Positions 45,182 through 56,924 are shown, counted from the first letter of the stretch. The stretch is 64,000 nucleotides of DNA from Meghimatium bilineatum (GCA_034231615.1 CM067309.1:42652181-42716180); one strand, 5' to 3'. The notes: generated by a model not told the origin, from the sequence alone. A program made the numbers and translations.

Positions 45182-47150
45182 TATCGCTCATATGTTGTTT
45201 GTATCTGTTGTTTGTATCTGTTGTTTGTACCTGTTGTTTGTATCTGTTGTTTGTATCTGTTGTTTGTATCTGTTGTTTGTATATGTAGTTTGTATCTGTT
45301 GTTTGTATCTGTTGTTTGTATCTGTTGTTTGTATCTGTTGTTTGTATCTGTTGTTTGTATATGTTGTTTGTATCTGTTGTATCGCTCATCTGTTGTTTGT
45401 ATCGCTCATCTGTTGTTTGTATCTGTTGTTTGTATCTGTTGTTTGTATATGTTGTTTGTATATGTTGTTTGTATCTGTTGTTTGTATCTGTTGTTTGTAC
45501 CTGTTGTTTGTATCTGTTGTTTGTATCTGTTGTTTGTATCTGTTGTTTGTATCTGTTGTTTGTATATGTAGTTTGTATCTGTTGTTTGTATCTGTTGTTT
45601 GTATCTGTTGTTTGTATCTGTTGTTTGTATCTGTTGTTTGTATATGTTGTTTGTATCTGTTGTATCGCTCATCTGTTGTTTGTATCGCTCATCTGTTGTT
45701 TGTATCTGTTGTTTGTATATGTTGTTTGTATATGTTGTTTGTATATGTTGTTTGTATCTGTTGTTTGTATATGTTGTTTGTATCTGTTGTATCGCTCATC
45801 TGTTGTTTGTATCTGTTGTTTGTATCTGTTGTATCGCTCATCTGTTGTTTGTATCTGTTGTTTGTATCTGTTGTTTGTATCTGTTGTTTGTATCTGTTGT
45901 TTGTATATGTTGTTTGTATCTGTTGTTTGTATCTGTTGTATCGCTCATCTGTTGTTTGTATCTGTTGTTTGTATCTGTTGTTTGTATCTGTTGTTTGTAT
46001 CTGTTGTTTGTATATGTTGTTTGTATCTGTTGTTTGTATCTGTTGTTTGTATCTGTTGTTTGTATCTGTTGTTTGTATCTGTTGTATCGCTCATCTGTTG
46101 TTTGTATCTGTTGTTTGTATCTGTTGTTTGTATCTGTTGTTTGTATCTGTTGTTTGTATCTGTTGTTTGTATATGTTGTTTGTATCTGTTGTTTGTATCT
46201 GTTGTTTGTATCTGTTGTTTGTATCTGTTGTTTGTATCTGTTGTATCGCTCATCTGTTGTTTGTATCTGTTGTTTGTATCTGTTGTTTGTATCTGTTGTT
46301 TGTATCTGTTGTTTGTATCTGTTGTTTGTATATGTTGTTTGTATCTGTTGTTTGTATCTGTTGTTTGTATCTGTTGTTTGTATCTGTTGTTTGTATCTGT
46401 TGTTTGTATATGTTGTTTGTATCTGTTGTTTGTATCTGTTGTTTGTATCTGTTGTTTGTATCTGTTGTTTGTATCTGTTGTTTGTATATGTTGTTTGTAT
46501 CTGTTGTTTGTATCTGTTGTTTGTATCTGTTGTTTGTATCTGTTGTTTGTATCTGTTGTATCGCTCATCTGTTGTTTGTATCTGTTGTTTGTATCTGTTG
46601 TTTGTATCTGTTGTTTGTATCTGTTGTTTGTATCTGTTGTTTGTATCTGTTGTTTGTATATGTTGTTTGTATATGTTGTTTGTATCTGTTGTTTGTATAT
46701 GTTGTTTGTATATGTTGTTTGTATCTGTTGTTTGTATCTGTTGTTTGTATATGTTGTTTGTATATGTTGTTTGTATATGTTGTTTGTATATGTTGTTTGT
46801 ATCTGTTGTTTGTATCTGTTGTTTGTATATGTTGTTTGTATATGTTGTTTGTATCTGTTGTTTGTATCTGTTGTTTGTATCTGTTGTTTGTATCTGTTGT
46901 TTGTATATGTTGTTTGTATATGTTGTTTGTATCTGTTGTTTGTATATGTTGTTTGTATATGTTGTTTGTATCTGTTGTTTGTATCTGTTGTTTGTATCTG
47001 TTGTTTGTATCTGTTGTTTGTATATGTTGTTTGTATCTGTTGTTTGTATCTGTTGTTTGTATATGTTGTTTGTATCTGTTGTATCGCTCATCTGTTGTTT
47101 GTATCGCTCATCTGATGTTTGTATCTGTTTGTATCGCTCATCTGATGTTT
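45182..47150. repeat. 2 kb array of 13 bp units with higher-order structure
   Basis: About 150 copies of TGTTGTTTGTATC (C/A variant at one site) are punctuated by 20 bp units containing ATCGCTCATC. The first two blocks repeat with a 282 bp period (ATCGCTCATC pairs at 45381/45401 and 45663/45683). Later blocks are spaced about 110-320 bp. The unit lacks stops in any register on plus and in some registers on minus, so frames up to 676 codons appear; none is a credible gene. Confidence 0.97.
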
Positions 47151-47159
47151 GTACCAAAT

Positions 47160-47930
47160 TTACTTTCATCCATCACGATTGGTTATATATAACTTGTAAG
47201 AAATCTCTATCTCACCTCAACTTACCTACATAAGTAACATCAGATGTTTTTCATCATGTAAAAATGAGAATTTTACCTGGACAATTCTACATCTGACTTC
47301 TGTACTACATCTTCCCTCTGATGTTATTATTGTACCCATATATTTAAATATATCGACGTGTATCAGACTGATACTTTGATATTACTTTCTGGGGGACATT
47401 TGTTCTTCCATATTACCATGACAACGGTTTTTTGCTATTCAGACTAATCCCTTTGTTAGGACACTCTTTCGCAATAATATTCATCATTTCTTGTAACTGC
47501 GTTCCATTTTCAGCTATTAACCCCCCCCCCCCCCCCCCTACCCAACTGATATTCTTGGCGTATCTTGTATGGATCTCATTATTATTTCAAAAATACAAAA
47601 ACTAACATACAAGAAAACAGCTAACGAAACAAAACCTGTTCATACACTCAAAACATAGAATTCATATTTTTGAGACTTGTTTGTTGTTTCTTCCGGTCCA
47701 CAGCGTTCTGTAATTCTATAAACAGAATATCTCGGTAAACATTACTTTATGAATCTACTCCATGCTGTTATGATAACCCAGGCGAAGAGTGCATTGATCA
47801 CGCAAATATATCAGGGGAGTTAAATCATGCTAATTATGAAAGAGTCCAAGATATAATTACGTTTCTTGTGGAATAAATATAACTCTAGGACTAAGGTTAC
47901 CTTGTTTTATCTACGGAAGTTGCGTCATTT
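47160..47930. other. No gene recognised; C18 run at about 47521
   Basis: AT-rich spacer with a long poly-C tract. No exon or transposon motif. Confidence 0.45.
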
Positions 47931-47937
47931 TTCATAT

Positions 47938-48095
47938 ACACACGCACACACACACACGCACACACACACACACACAAAACCGGTCGATAGTGCTCATACG
48001 AAATTATATTACTTAGAAGATGTATTTTCTTTTTACTGTTTTGTTTGTTTGTTTGTCTGTCTGTTTGTTTGTTTGTTTGTTTGTTTGTTTGTTTG
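47938..48095. repeat. Microsatellites (CA)n and (GTTT)n
   Basis: ACACACACGCACACAC at 47938-47976, and GTTT repeats with CTGT interruptions at 48038-48095. Confidence 0.93.
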
Positions 48096-48099
48096 GATC

Positions 48100-48605
48100 C
48101 CGGGAAAGTATGGGTAACCGAGATCTTGCAGAACCGTACATACATCTTCAATTATCGGGGGTGGGGGAGGGGGGTACCTAAGATTGTTCCTGATTGTTCC
48201 TCCTCACTCTACTGTCTAGAATCTTGTTCAAATATTGTTCATGTCTCCGATCCGGTCCTGACACTTGAGCCGCTTTTCAAGAATTTCCTGATACAATACT
48301 TAATGACATATTAGTCCAGACAACTATGAGGACATGTTCCGGAACGTTTCGGTCAGGATGTTGGCATTATAAATGTAAGTTACGTATAAGTTTACATGTA
48401 ATTTCCGCAACTCAACTTTATTTACGGCATCATTTCTACACGATGAAACATTTCTACAACATGAAATATATATTTGAAACTGGCAAGAGGCTAAGTGATT
48501 GTATTTTCCAACATCTTCATGCCATTAACTATAGATCTGTTTCTACGCAATTTAAGGTCTCTGGTCATCTTAGTACCGGCGACATTCAGATCACTGTAAC
48601 ACTTT
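48100..48605. other. No gene recognised
   Basis: Unique sequence. A 93-codon plus frame (48326-48607) has no motif or splice support that I trust. Confidence 0.45.
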
Positions 48606-48606
48606 A

Positions 48607-49045
48607 ATAATTAGACAAATTGTTACATTCATACAATTTAATAATTAGACAAATTGTTACATTCATACAATTTAATAATTAGACAAATTTTTACATTTAC
48701 ACAATTTAATAATTAGACAAATTGTTACATTCATACAATTTAATAATTAGACAAATTGTTACATTCAAACAATTTAATAATTAGACAAATTTTTACATTC
48801 AAACAATTTAATAATTAGACAAATTGTTACATTTAAACAATTTAATAATTAGACAAATTGTTACATTCAAACAATTTAATAATTAGACAAATTTTTACAT
48901 TTACACAATTTAATAATTAGACAAATTGTTACATTCATACAATTTAATAATTAGACAAATTGTTACATTCATACAATTTAATAATTAGACAAATTGTTAC
49001 ATTCATACAATTTAATAATTAGACAAATTTTTACATTCAAACGAT
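48607..49045. repeat. 34 bp minisatellite x 13
   Basis: The core is AATAATTAGACAAATTGTTA, with two variable positions (TTGTT/TTTTT, TCATAC/TCAAAC/TTACAC) distributed in a block pattern. Confidence 0.95.
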
Positions 49046-49069
49046 GTAATATGCGTATACCAATAAACA

Positions 49070-49185
49070 GTATTTTTGACCTCAACTTTTGTCAATCTCT
49101 CCCCCCCCCCTTTCTTAACCTTCTCAACAATTGTCAAACTTCTTCCGACATCCCCCCCCCCCACTTTCTAATTGGTGACGTAATG
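49070..49185. repeat. C-run-rich repeat, second copy
   Basis: Collinear with 40030-40115: ACTTTTGTCAATC, poly-C, CAATTGTCAAAC, poly-C. It ends near GTGACGTAATG. Confidence 0.55.
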
Positions 49186-49299
49186 TATGCTAATTAACAT
49201 CTACTCACAGAAATCTGTTAACGGATAAAACAAATTTTATTAACAGACAGAACAAATTTGTTAACAGAAGGAATGTCAAGGGCTGAATGTCAGTAGAAC

Positions 49300-49600
49300 A
49301 ATAATAACAAATATTCGATAGACATCAGACATAGTCTCCTCTATGAAGACAATTTGATAGGAGCTACAGAGAAAATAGAACAAATTGGCAAATTAGATGC
49401 GAAATATGAACTAGAAATTTTTTCAAGTAATAGCAATATTGAGGAAAACCGTATACTAATTTTAAAAATAAAAATAAATGGAGAGATACTACAACAGATA
49501 GGAAACTTTATATATCTGGAACACGTAATAACAAATTATTGTAAATGTGAAAGATAAATAAATTAAACAGAGAATAAGACTGAATAAAAGTACGTTCAAC
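49300..49600 (+). pseudogene. LINE reverse transcriptase fragment
   Basis: LLYEDNLIGATEKIEQIGKL occupies the position of the YADD motif, followed by KINGEILQQIGNFIYLEHVI, which matches the Y-LG strand of the thumb. Catalytic aspartates are altered, and stops follow at 49556. Confidence 0.65.
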
Positions 49601-49654
49601 GATATAAGGAAACAGATAGCATCCAAACTGAGGAACAGATTGCACGTCTGGACG

Positions 49655-49830
49655 AGTAAATCACTGCAGTAGTTCTCCTGTGGATTCCAGACTATTCACA
49701 CATCAAAGGGAATACGGTAGCAGACCAGCTAGCAAATACTGAAAGTAACTGTCAACAACGACATATTCGATATATCTCCAGAAATGTGCTCCATCATCAC
49801 AAGCTCCATAAAAATAGAATAACTTGTGTT
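49655..49830 (+). pseudogene. LINE RNase H domain C-terminal fragment
   Basis: LLWIPDYSHIKGNTVADQLA corresponds to the WxPGHxxIxGNxxADxLA motif. The G-H pair is changed to D-Y, so it is inactive. It probably belongs to the same insertion as 49300-49600 despite an intervening deletion. Confidence 0.7.
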
Positions 49831-50192
49831 CTACGTAAGTACTATTGTTGTAAATCATATATGGAATAACCTGTGTTCATTATCTTTGATATACGTAAGT
49901 ACAATTTTTATAAACATGGAATCATCTGTGTTCATTACTGTGTTCTACGTAAGTACAATTTTTATAAACATGGAATCATCTGTGTTCATTACTGTGTTCT
50001 ACGTAAGTACAATTTTTATAAACATGGAATCATCTGTGTTCATTACTGTGTTCTACGTAAGTACAATTTTTATAAACATGGAATCATCTGTGTTCATTAC
50101 TGTGTTCTACGTAAGTACAATTTTTATAAACATGGAATCATCTGTGTTCATTACTGTGTTCTACGTAAGTACAATTTTTATAAACACGAAAT
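49830..50192. repeat. 54 bp tandem repeat x 6 containing donor-like GTAAGTA
   Basis: Units CTACGTAAGTACAATTTTTA...GTGTTCATTACTGTGTT are nearly perfect. A precursor with the same start lies at 49830-49850. Each unit holds ACGTAAGTA, a good match to a 5' splice site. Confidence 0.93.
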
Positions 50193-50282
50193 GCAACTCA
50201 ACTCACCCATGTAGTCAAAAAGACAATGCGATCTACCAGCTCGGATAAAAGAGCAATCATTTTTAGATTAAGGGCATCTATA

Positions 50283-50460
50283 ATAGACTCAAATAACACA
50301 TATACAAGACGGGTGTACTTAACGACATCGATATGTGCCCTTGTATGCAGTCTCCACATAAAATAATTTGAGAGCAATCCACAATACATGTACAGGAAGG
50401 TTGTACTTAACGACATCGATATTTGCCCGTGTGGGCAGTCTCCACATAACATATTTTGCT
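50283..50460. repeat. ~96 bp direct duplication
   Basis: GTACTTAACGACATCGATAT...CAGTCTCCACATAA occurs twice, differing at a few sites. Confidence 0.8.
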
Positions 50461-50990
50461 AAAATTACCACTGTACCATACCATGAGAAAACTATGGTCA
50501 TCGGAAACAGCACTAACGGACACAATCCACAGCTATTTCTCAGGGCTGATAACCACAATGCTTTTCATAAATAAAACACATATTAGCGTCTGACTTCGGC
50601 TGAAAAATAAGGAAGAAAAACTAAGAAACAAATTAGATATCCGGTCGAGTGTTTGTCCTATCTACAGTTGACTCCTGATTGAGAGAAAGCAACAATATTC
50701 CACACACTGTTCATAATCTCAAACACAATTGATTGTAATTTCTCCGCAAAAAATATCCAATACGCAGCAAACATCCTGAGCCACTTTCAAGCAAATGTTA
50801 GAAGGTCATCATGTATGTGTAGCCTAGATACATTAGCTTACTGGCATGCAATTTCTAGACTGTAATGTTATTAGAGGTTTATTGATTTGTTGCACTTTAT
50901 CCCAACTATATGCATATCTTGATGTTCTGTGACGGGTGGGCCAAGTACCGAGTAGGCCTATAATGTCTGTGACATACAAGGACACACATA
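50461..50990. other. No gene recognised
   Basis: Mixed unique sequence with open frames under 70 codons. Confidence 0.45.
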
Positions 50991-50994
50991 ATTA

Positions 50995-51440
50995 GCACAG
51001 GTTGAAGAAAGTGAAATATCTTGGCACCCTGTTAACATCAGAAGGTAGATGCTCAAGTGAGATCAACACCGAACACCACAAGCTAACTCAGCATTCTAAA
51101 AAAATGAGAACAATTTTGTGTAATGGAAGTCTATCAATGCAGACCCGAATTCGAGTGCTGGGATGTTATATTGAACCATTTTTTTTTATGGATGTGAAGC
51201 ACTGACTGTAAACCAAAAAAATGTAAAACGTACTGGAGGCTACAGAGATATGGTTTCTGAGAAGAATGATGACAATACCACGGACAGCTAAGAAAATTAA
51301 TGCAGATGTTATCATTGATGCTGACGTAAAAAGAAAATCATAGCAAATACTAGTGGCTGGCAGTCAAGGTTTCTAGGACATGTGCTGAGAAGAACAGGGA
51401 ATGTCCTAATAGAGTCCAACACATACTTTAGTGAAACGAA
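50995..51440 (+). pseudogene. LINE reverse transcriptase thumb and C-terminal fragment
   Basis: KKVKYLGTLLTSEGRCSSEI, then MRTILCNGSLSMQTRIRVLG, CYIEPFFFMDVKH, IWFLRRMMTIPRTAKKINAD. These are the standard blocks of another LINE family, with stops and frameshifts. Confidence 0.75.
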
Positions 51441-51449
51441 GTTCACCCG

Positions 51450-52810
51450 TAACTAGGGTACAAAGGGACATAACAACATATTATACAAGGTGCAGAATAA
51501 GAAAAAAAAGAATGCAACAAGTTTTATTGGGACAAGTAATCTTGCATGAGAACAAGAGGAGTGTGGAATGTGCTGTCTGTGCTTGTTGTCCTTGATGTCC
51601 ACATAAAATCTGCATGATAATTTGTAAGATACTATAGAGATGTGACAGTGTATATTGTTTTTCCATTCCATTCTACCCCACATTCGTGCAATGTGCAGAG
51701 CGCCATTATTTTCATAATGGCTGGATACGGTGGTCTTTGTTACCTCTAATATTTTATGGATGTGTGTCCTAATATAATATAATTGGGCTTTGTCCGCTGG
51801 TTGAAATGGCACGCCTCTCCAAAAGAGAAGCAAACTAATTAACCACCAACTACAAATCATCTTGGCTGATACGACAGATACTTTGTGGCTGTTTTGTCGC
51901 CAAGTAACTCGGGAAAAATCGGATATACTAAGATAAATGACGATCATTAATGTATATAAATCTTCAATAGAAGAGAGGAAAATGGGAACAGGGGAGGGGT
52001 GGTGTTTAAAAATGGTACATGTTACGCAAATGTGGCCTCATCGCGTGATAACAGTCCATCGTTTTAATAGTAGGTTTGATTTCATTGAGCTTCCGTGATG
52101 AGGAGGTTAAAAAAACAAGAAGCGTCTGTTAGCATTAATTCGATCTCCGCGTAACGCACTGAGAGTTCCCACTCCACCCCCCCCCCAAATAACAAAAGTG
52201 TTGGGGGGGGGGAGTGGGTGACGGCTTCTTGGTATGCTACACGCAGATCGATGGATGCTGCGTTGTATGCGCATTTAGCGAGAGTTCGTTTTGCTAAATA
52301 ATTTATGAGATTAGTTCCTTAGAAATTGGCTACATCTGCTTAACGTGAATGCAGACAAATATCACAATTATTCTGGATAAGTCCTTGTACATTACTAATT
52401 ATGCTAGTGAGGGATTATTTCCAACGGGAATTTCCGAAGAAAAATAGATTTCTAGGTTCTGTGGTGGTTGAGATTTTTTTTTAAAATTGTGTTAGGTGTT
52501 CCGTCAGGGCTACGCTGGTTCGTGCATACTCGATTCAGACTGATACTCGTAAACATTGACTCCTCCGAACGTGCAGACTCACAAAAAGCATAGAGTATTT
52601 CTGCTCGATTCATGTATTGTCATGGAAATGTACGCCAACTTGTCAGCTCATACGTTTCCCTCAGCACCCGCATGTCCTTGGACAAATATAATAGTCATAT
52701 TCTACAGTGAGTCTCACTCTTTAAGCCTTACCATTGAATCTACATATATACTATATACAGGGAAGTCTTTGCAAGAGCATAACGAACATCATCTTTCACA
52801 AGTCTTCTTC
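51450..52810. other. No confident gene; 164-codon minus frame at 51453-51947 unrecognised
   Basis: The frame 51947-51453 on minus (KDNKHRQHIPHSSC near its end) has no family match and no array to explain it, but its composition is not clearly coding. C9 and G9 runs lie at about 52177-52212 as an inverted pair. Confidence 0.35.
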
Positions 52811-52811
52811 T

Positions 52812-53273
52812 CTACTTGGACTTGATCACCAACAAGCTGGAAAACCATATTTCACAAAGATATGATGTTGGAAATAAAAGAAGAAGACACAGAACAGTCT
52901 CAAACAGAACAGGATATGACTGCAAACACTTGATCCAGAATTTTGTAACTGACATTGTAGAGAAATCAATTCTCGGTGCATCGTTGTTAATAGGTTTAAT
53001 TAACACCTCATGTGCTGTCCTAAGAACTTCTTCAACTTTGACTGTGAATGGGCTACTGGCACGTGCAAATGGTGTGTCAGGTAGATGTGGAAAGTACCAA
53101 GACATTTCGTATGCAGGCATGTGCAAGTATTCTTTCACATAAATTATCATCGTAATCCCTTTGTCTGGTTCCATGGCATGTTCCATGGCATCTTCATATG
53201 AAGCAATCCCTGTATCCACATCTAGCAGTCTCTCGTGAAGCAATTTCAGCACGTCCTCCTTGTCCTTTATCAC
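52812..53273 (-). pseudogene. hAT transposase C-terminal relic (ZBED5/SCAND3-like)
   Basis: A single open frame of 153 codons ends in TKFWIKCLQSYPVLFETVLC, LLLLFPTSYLCEIWFSSLLV and IKSK. This matches the FW-x-YP...LLPF-TTYLCE-GFS-L-IK C-terminus of ZBED5-type hAT proteins. The conserved G of CExGFS is W here. The upstream part (YFPHLPDTPFARASSPFTVK) fits the linker of the same group. It is truncated at both ends, and I saw no TIR or TSD. Confidence 0.75.
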
Positions 53274-53279
53274 TCCCCA

Positions 53280-54000
53280 TCTACTTAAGATGCAAGCCTG
53301 CCTGATTTCTCATTACCACCTACATCTGCAAGTCCCGGGCAGTAAATCCATGTGATGCCACGGAGGTTGCAAGTAGCTATGGATAATAGCCACTCACGCT
53401 GACATCGACTATTGTCTATCTTTCTAAACATGAACTGTCAGTCTGATATAATATCTCTATTAGTAAATAAAGCTCAAGGCTGCCGTAACTGACGTTACTT
53501 TCTTTCACATGTTCCATGTGGTTTCAGTGTATTCTCACTGATTTTTTCTTGTATGCATCCAGCAGAATTCTTCAAATAGATATTGTTGTAAAACACGCGC
53601 AAATAAGTTTCTGTTATTTGTTTTCCATTAGTCTTTTATTTTTTCCTTTACAAAGAAAACGAATCGATATGTTGATTTAGTCGGTTTCGTATATAGGTAA
53701 CACGATTTTTTCATGTTATTTTTCGTTTACTGTACACTTATTATTTCGTGTTTTTGTCTTGTATGTTTTTATTTATAAAGACCTTTTAGTTGAAATGTCC
53801 ATTATGTCTGTTTTGTATACTGTTCATATTTGTTCGTGTCAACATGTGTGAATTACTTTACGGCATTTCTACAGATACATATTGTGAGCAGCTTTGCTAC
53901 AATTCAATTATCACTTACAAAGTGCATCTAACTCACATTTTCCAATATTTATTATTTGAACACAAGACTCTTGAACACAAGACTAATGAATTCAAAATTA
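53280..54000. other. No gene; decayed GATGAAG/GAAAC-like motif near 53775
   Basis: AAAGACCTTTTAGTTGAAAT resembles the 26210 motif with substitutions. The rest is AT-rich. Confidence 0.35.
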
Positions 54001-54004
54001 CATT

Positions 54005-54105
54005 TCAATCTATCAATGGTGCCTAAATCTATCAATGGTGCCTAAATCTATCAATGGTGCCTAAATATATCAATGGTGCCTAAATCTATCAATGGTGCCT
54101 AAAGC
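54005..54105. repeat. 19 bp tandem repeat x 5-6
   Basis: The unit is TCTATCAATGGTGCCTAAA. Confidence 0.92.
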
Positions 54106-54367
54106 TCAGTCGAGCACCGCAATTGCTTGTAAATGAACATGATTGTGTATTTTTGTGTTTCAATTGCAATGAGATATAGCTGTAAGTACTTTGTGTGTGT
54201 ATTTCTGGTTTGTTTTGTTTCTTGATGAAGGGTGTCCCTTATTGGACCGTAACGTGGAAAAAAGTCCTTGTTCCTTTGTTGTTGTTTTTTTTTTCATTGA
54301 CAAACCACAAAGTTCACAGGAAAGAAGATTTTAAACTATTTTTAATTGTTTATCAGTTATTTCAGTT

Positions 54368-54472
54368 ACCCCTAACAATAATAAATTCACTGCCTCACAA
54401 CGGTCGAGAGAAAGAGAACAAAAATAAATTCACTGCCTCACAACGGTCGAGAGAAAGAGAACAATAATGTAA
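54368..54472. repeat. 49 bp direct duplication
   Basis: AATAAATTCACTGCCTCACA...CGAGAGAAAGAGAACAA occurs twice. Confidence 0.85.
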
Positions 54473-54870
54473 AACTGGTACAACCTCAACAGTATCATAG
54501 TTCTGATAGATTCTTAGTTTTGTTACTACTTCACTGTCCATCTTGTCGGATATTCTCTGATAGTTTTGTTATTTGTATAAATGGATTAACTAACATGTCA
54601 CGAAAATACTGTGATATTGAAACAAACAATAAAATGAAATGGTAAACTATCGAAGTACAACTTAAGTAACTGAATGGAACTATATCATAAACTTACGATG
54701 CGTTTGTTAAATGATCAGCAACTGACGTTGAAAATATCCTATCTGAAACGTCAAAAAAAATGTGCAGCCACTTCACGTGCACTCACCTGCGACAAAAGTA
54801 CCACGTGTCATTGTCACGTCTGGCTGTTTGGCGGAGCTCGCGTGGAGCGCGAATACTGTTACCGTTGTTC
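54473..54870. other. No gene recognised
   Basis: AT-rich to about 54770, then a short CG-containing segment (CACGTG, GGCGGAGCTCGCGTGGAGCGC). No RNA gene was recognised. Confidence 0.4.
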
Positions 54871-54871
54871 G

Positions 54872-55485
54872 GAATGAAGAGAGATTGCCTTGAACACAGA
54901 ACAAACATGTAAGAGAGATTGCCTTGAACACACACAGATCATATTCAGAAGAGAGATTGTCTCGAACACAGAACAAGCATAGAAGATTGTCTTGAACATA
55001 GAACAAACATAGAAGATTGTCTTGAGCACAGAACAAACATAGAAGATTGTATTGAACACAGAACAAACATAGAAGATTGTCTTGAACAAACACAGAACAA
55101 ACAAAAGATTGTCTTGAACAAACACAGATCAAACATGGAAGAGAGAATGCCTTGAACAAACACAGAGATTGTCTGGGACACATACAGAGCAAACATAGAA
55201 CAAACATAGAACAAACATGTAAGAGAGATTGTCTTGAACACAGAACAAACATGTAAGAGAGATTGTCTTGAACACAGAACAAATATAGAAGATTGTCTTG
55301 AACAAACACAGATCAAACATGGAAGAGATAATGTCTTGAACAAACACAGAGATTTTCTGGGACACATACAGAGCAAACATAGAACAAACATAGAACAAAC
55401 AGAAAAGAGATTATCTGGAACAAACAGAACAATACAGAATACACATAAAAGAGATATTGTCTGGAATAAATGCAGAACTAACACA
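54872..55485. repeat. Complex ~24-36 bp repeat x ~20
   Basis: The core is AGATTGTCTTGAACACAGAA with ACAAACATAGA linkers. Unit lengths vary and a roughly 120 bp higher-order block is duplicated (about 55090-55200 and 55280-55400). Minus frames (SLCLFK/FVLCSRQS repeats) are artefacts. Confidence 0.9.
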
Positions 55486-55799
55486 GGACATACACAGACG
55501 AGTGTTTGGGACGAACAAACAAAAACTTGACCCCAAATTCATTCTGTGTTTGTTCTCCCCTCTCCTGTTTGCTCTCACTGAGAACAACTTTTAGTATCCT
55601 CTGTATTGTTCAACGAAAAAACTGAACATTAACTCTTTTCATATTCTGTTGTCAATATTTACTAATCACACCGCGAAGGCGTGGCACCTGATGATGATGA
55701 CCGTGAAGAGGTTTATACCTGTCTCCTGGTTATTCAATTTTTGACAGTTTTTTCGTTAATCTTAATTAACTAACATACGTTGGGCGAATGGGTGTCTTG

Positions 55800-56282
55800 T
55801 AGTATCATAAGCTAGGGCGCATTGAATCTATGTAGTACCATAAGCTGGGGCGCAAGGGGTTCATGTAGTAACATAAGCTGGGGCGCATTGAAGCCATGTA
55901 GTAACATAAGCTGGGGCGCATTGAAGCCATGTAGTAACATAAGATGGGGCGCATTGAAGCTATGTAGTAATATAAACTGGGGCGCATTGAAGCCATGTAG
56001 TAACATAACCTGGACGCGTGTGAGTCATGTAGTAACATAAGCTGGGTCGCAAGGGGTTCATGTAGTAACATAAGCTGGGGCGCATTGAAGCCATGTAGTA
56101 ACATAAGCTGGGGCGCATTGAAGCCATGTAGTAACATAAGATGGGCCGCATTGAAGCTATGTAGTAATATAAACTGGGGCGCATTGAAGCCATGTAGTAA
56201 CATAACCTGGACGCGTGTGAGTCATGTAGTAACATAAGCTGGGGCACATTGAAGCCATGAAGTAACATATCTTGGGCGCATT
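55800..56282. repeat. 33 bp minisatellite x 14 with 165-198 bp higher-order repeat
   Basis: The core is GTAGTAACATAAGCTGGGGC. A block of variants (AAGGGGTTC, AAGATGGGGC, AATATAAACTGG, ACGCGTGTGAG) occurs twice in the same order, showing a segmental duplication of about six units. Confidence 0.94.
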
Positions 56283-56311
56283 GACGTCATTTAGTCGTAT
56301 GGAATGTGGGG

Positions 56312-56640
56312 TCTAAAGCGTCAAACATTGATAACTATAAATGTGGGGTCAAAAGTGTCAAACATTGATAACTATAAATGTGAGGTCAAAAGTGTCAAAC
56401 ATTGATAACTATAAATGAGGGGTCAAAAGTGTCAAACATTGATAACTATAAATGTGGGGTCAAAAGTGTCAAACATTGATAACTATAAATGTGGGGTCAA
56501 AAGTGTCAAACATTGATAACTATAAATGTGGGGTCAAAATTGTCAAACATTGATAACTATAAATGTGGGGTCAAAAGTGTCAAACATTGATAACTATAAA
56601 TGTGGGGTCAAAAGTGTCAAACAATGATATCTCTAAATGG
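56312..56640. repeat. 37 bp minisatellite x 9
   Basis: The core is GTGGGGTCAAAAGTGTCAAA with few variants. Confidence 0.95.
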
Positions 56641-56920
56641 TTCTATCTTTTATGCTCATTTCTACTTGTTGCGTTAAGTGTCCTGAGCGGTTGGCGGAGG
56701 GGAGATTGGGGTTATATGTCTTTGACCAAATGATATGGATCGCTTAGTTTACGTCAGAAAGTCGAAAATGAAGCTGAATAGTGCACACCCTTAGAACAAG
56801 TCTGACAACATAACCGTACAGGCTCTGAACTTGACTTCACATGGGCAGATTATCATCAACCCATAACCCTTCAGAGTTAAGGAAAGGGGGAACACTCTGA
56901 AAACATGACCACAAAAATCT
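56641..56920. other. No feature recognised
   Basis: Unique sequence with no coding signal. Confidence 0.45.
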
Positions 56921-56924
56921 CGTC

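Noticed and set aside
45162-47233. Open frames of 676, 599, 544 and 443 codons
   Set aside because: They are produced by the 13 bp array, which lacks stop codons in every register on plus and some on minus. Hydrophobic LLFVSVVCICC-type repeats are not evidence of a membrane protein.
48607-49045. Regularly spaced 34 bp repeat as a CRISPR candidate
   Set aside because: Units are contiguous without spacers, and no cas genes are present.
54773-55530. Overlapping 178- and 179-codon minus frames rich in Cys, Leu and Phe
   Set aside because: They come from the 24-36 bp repeat. The apparent cysteine-rich secreted protein is an artefact.
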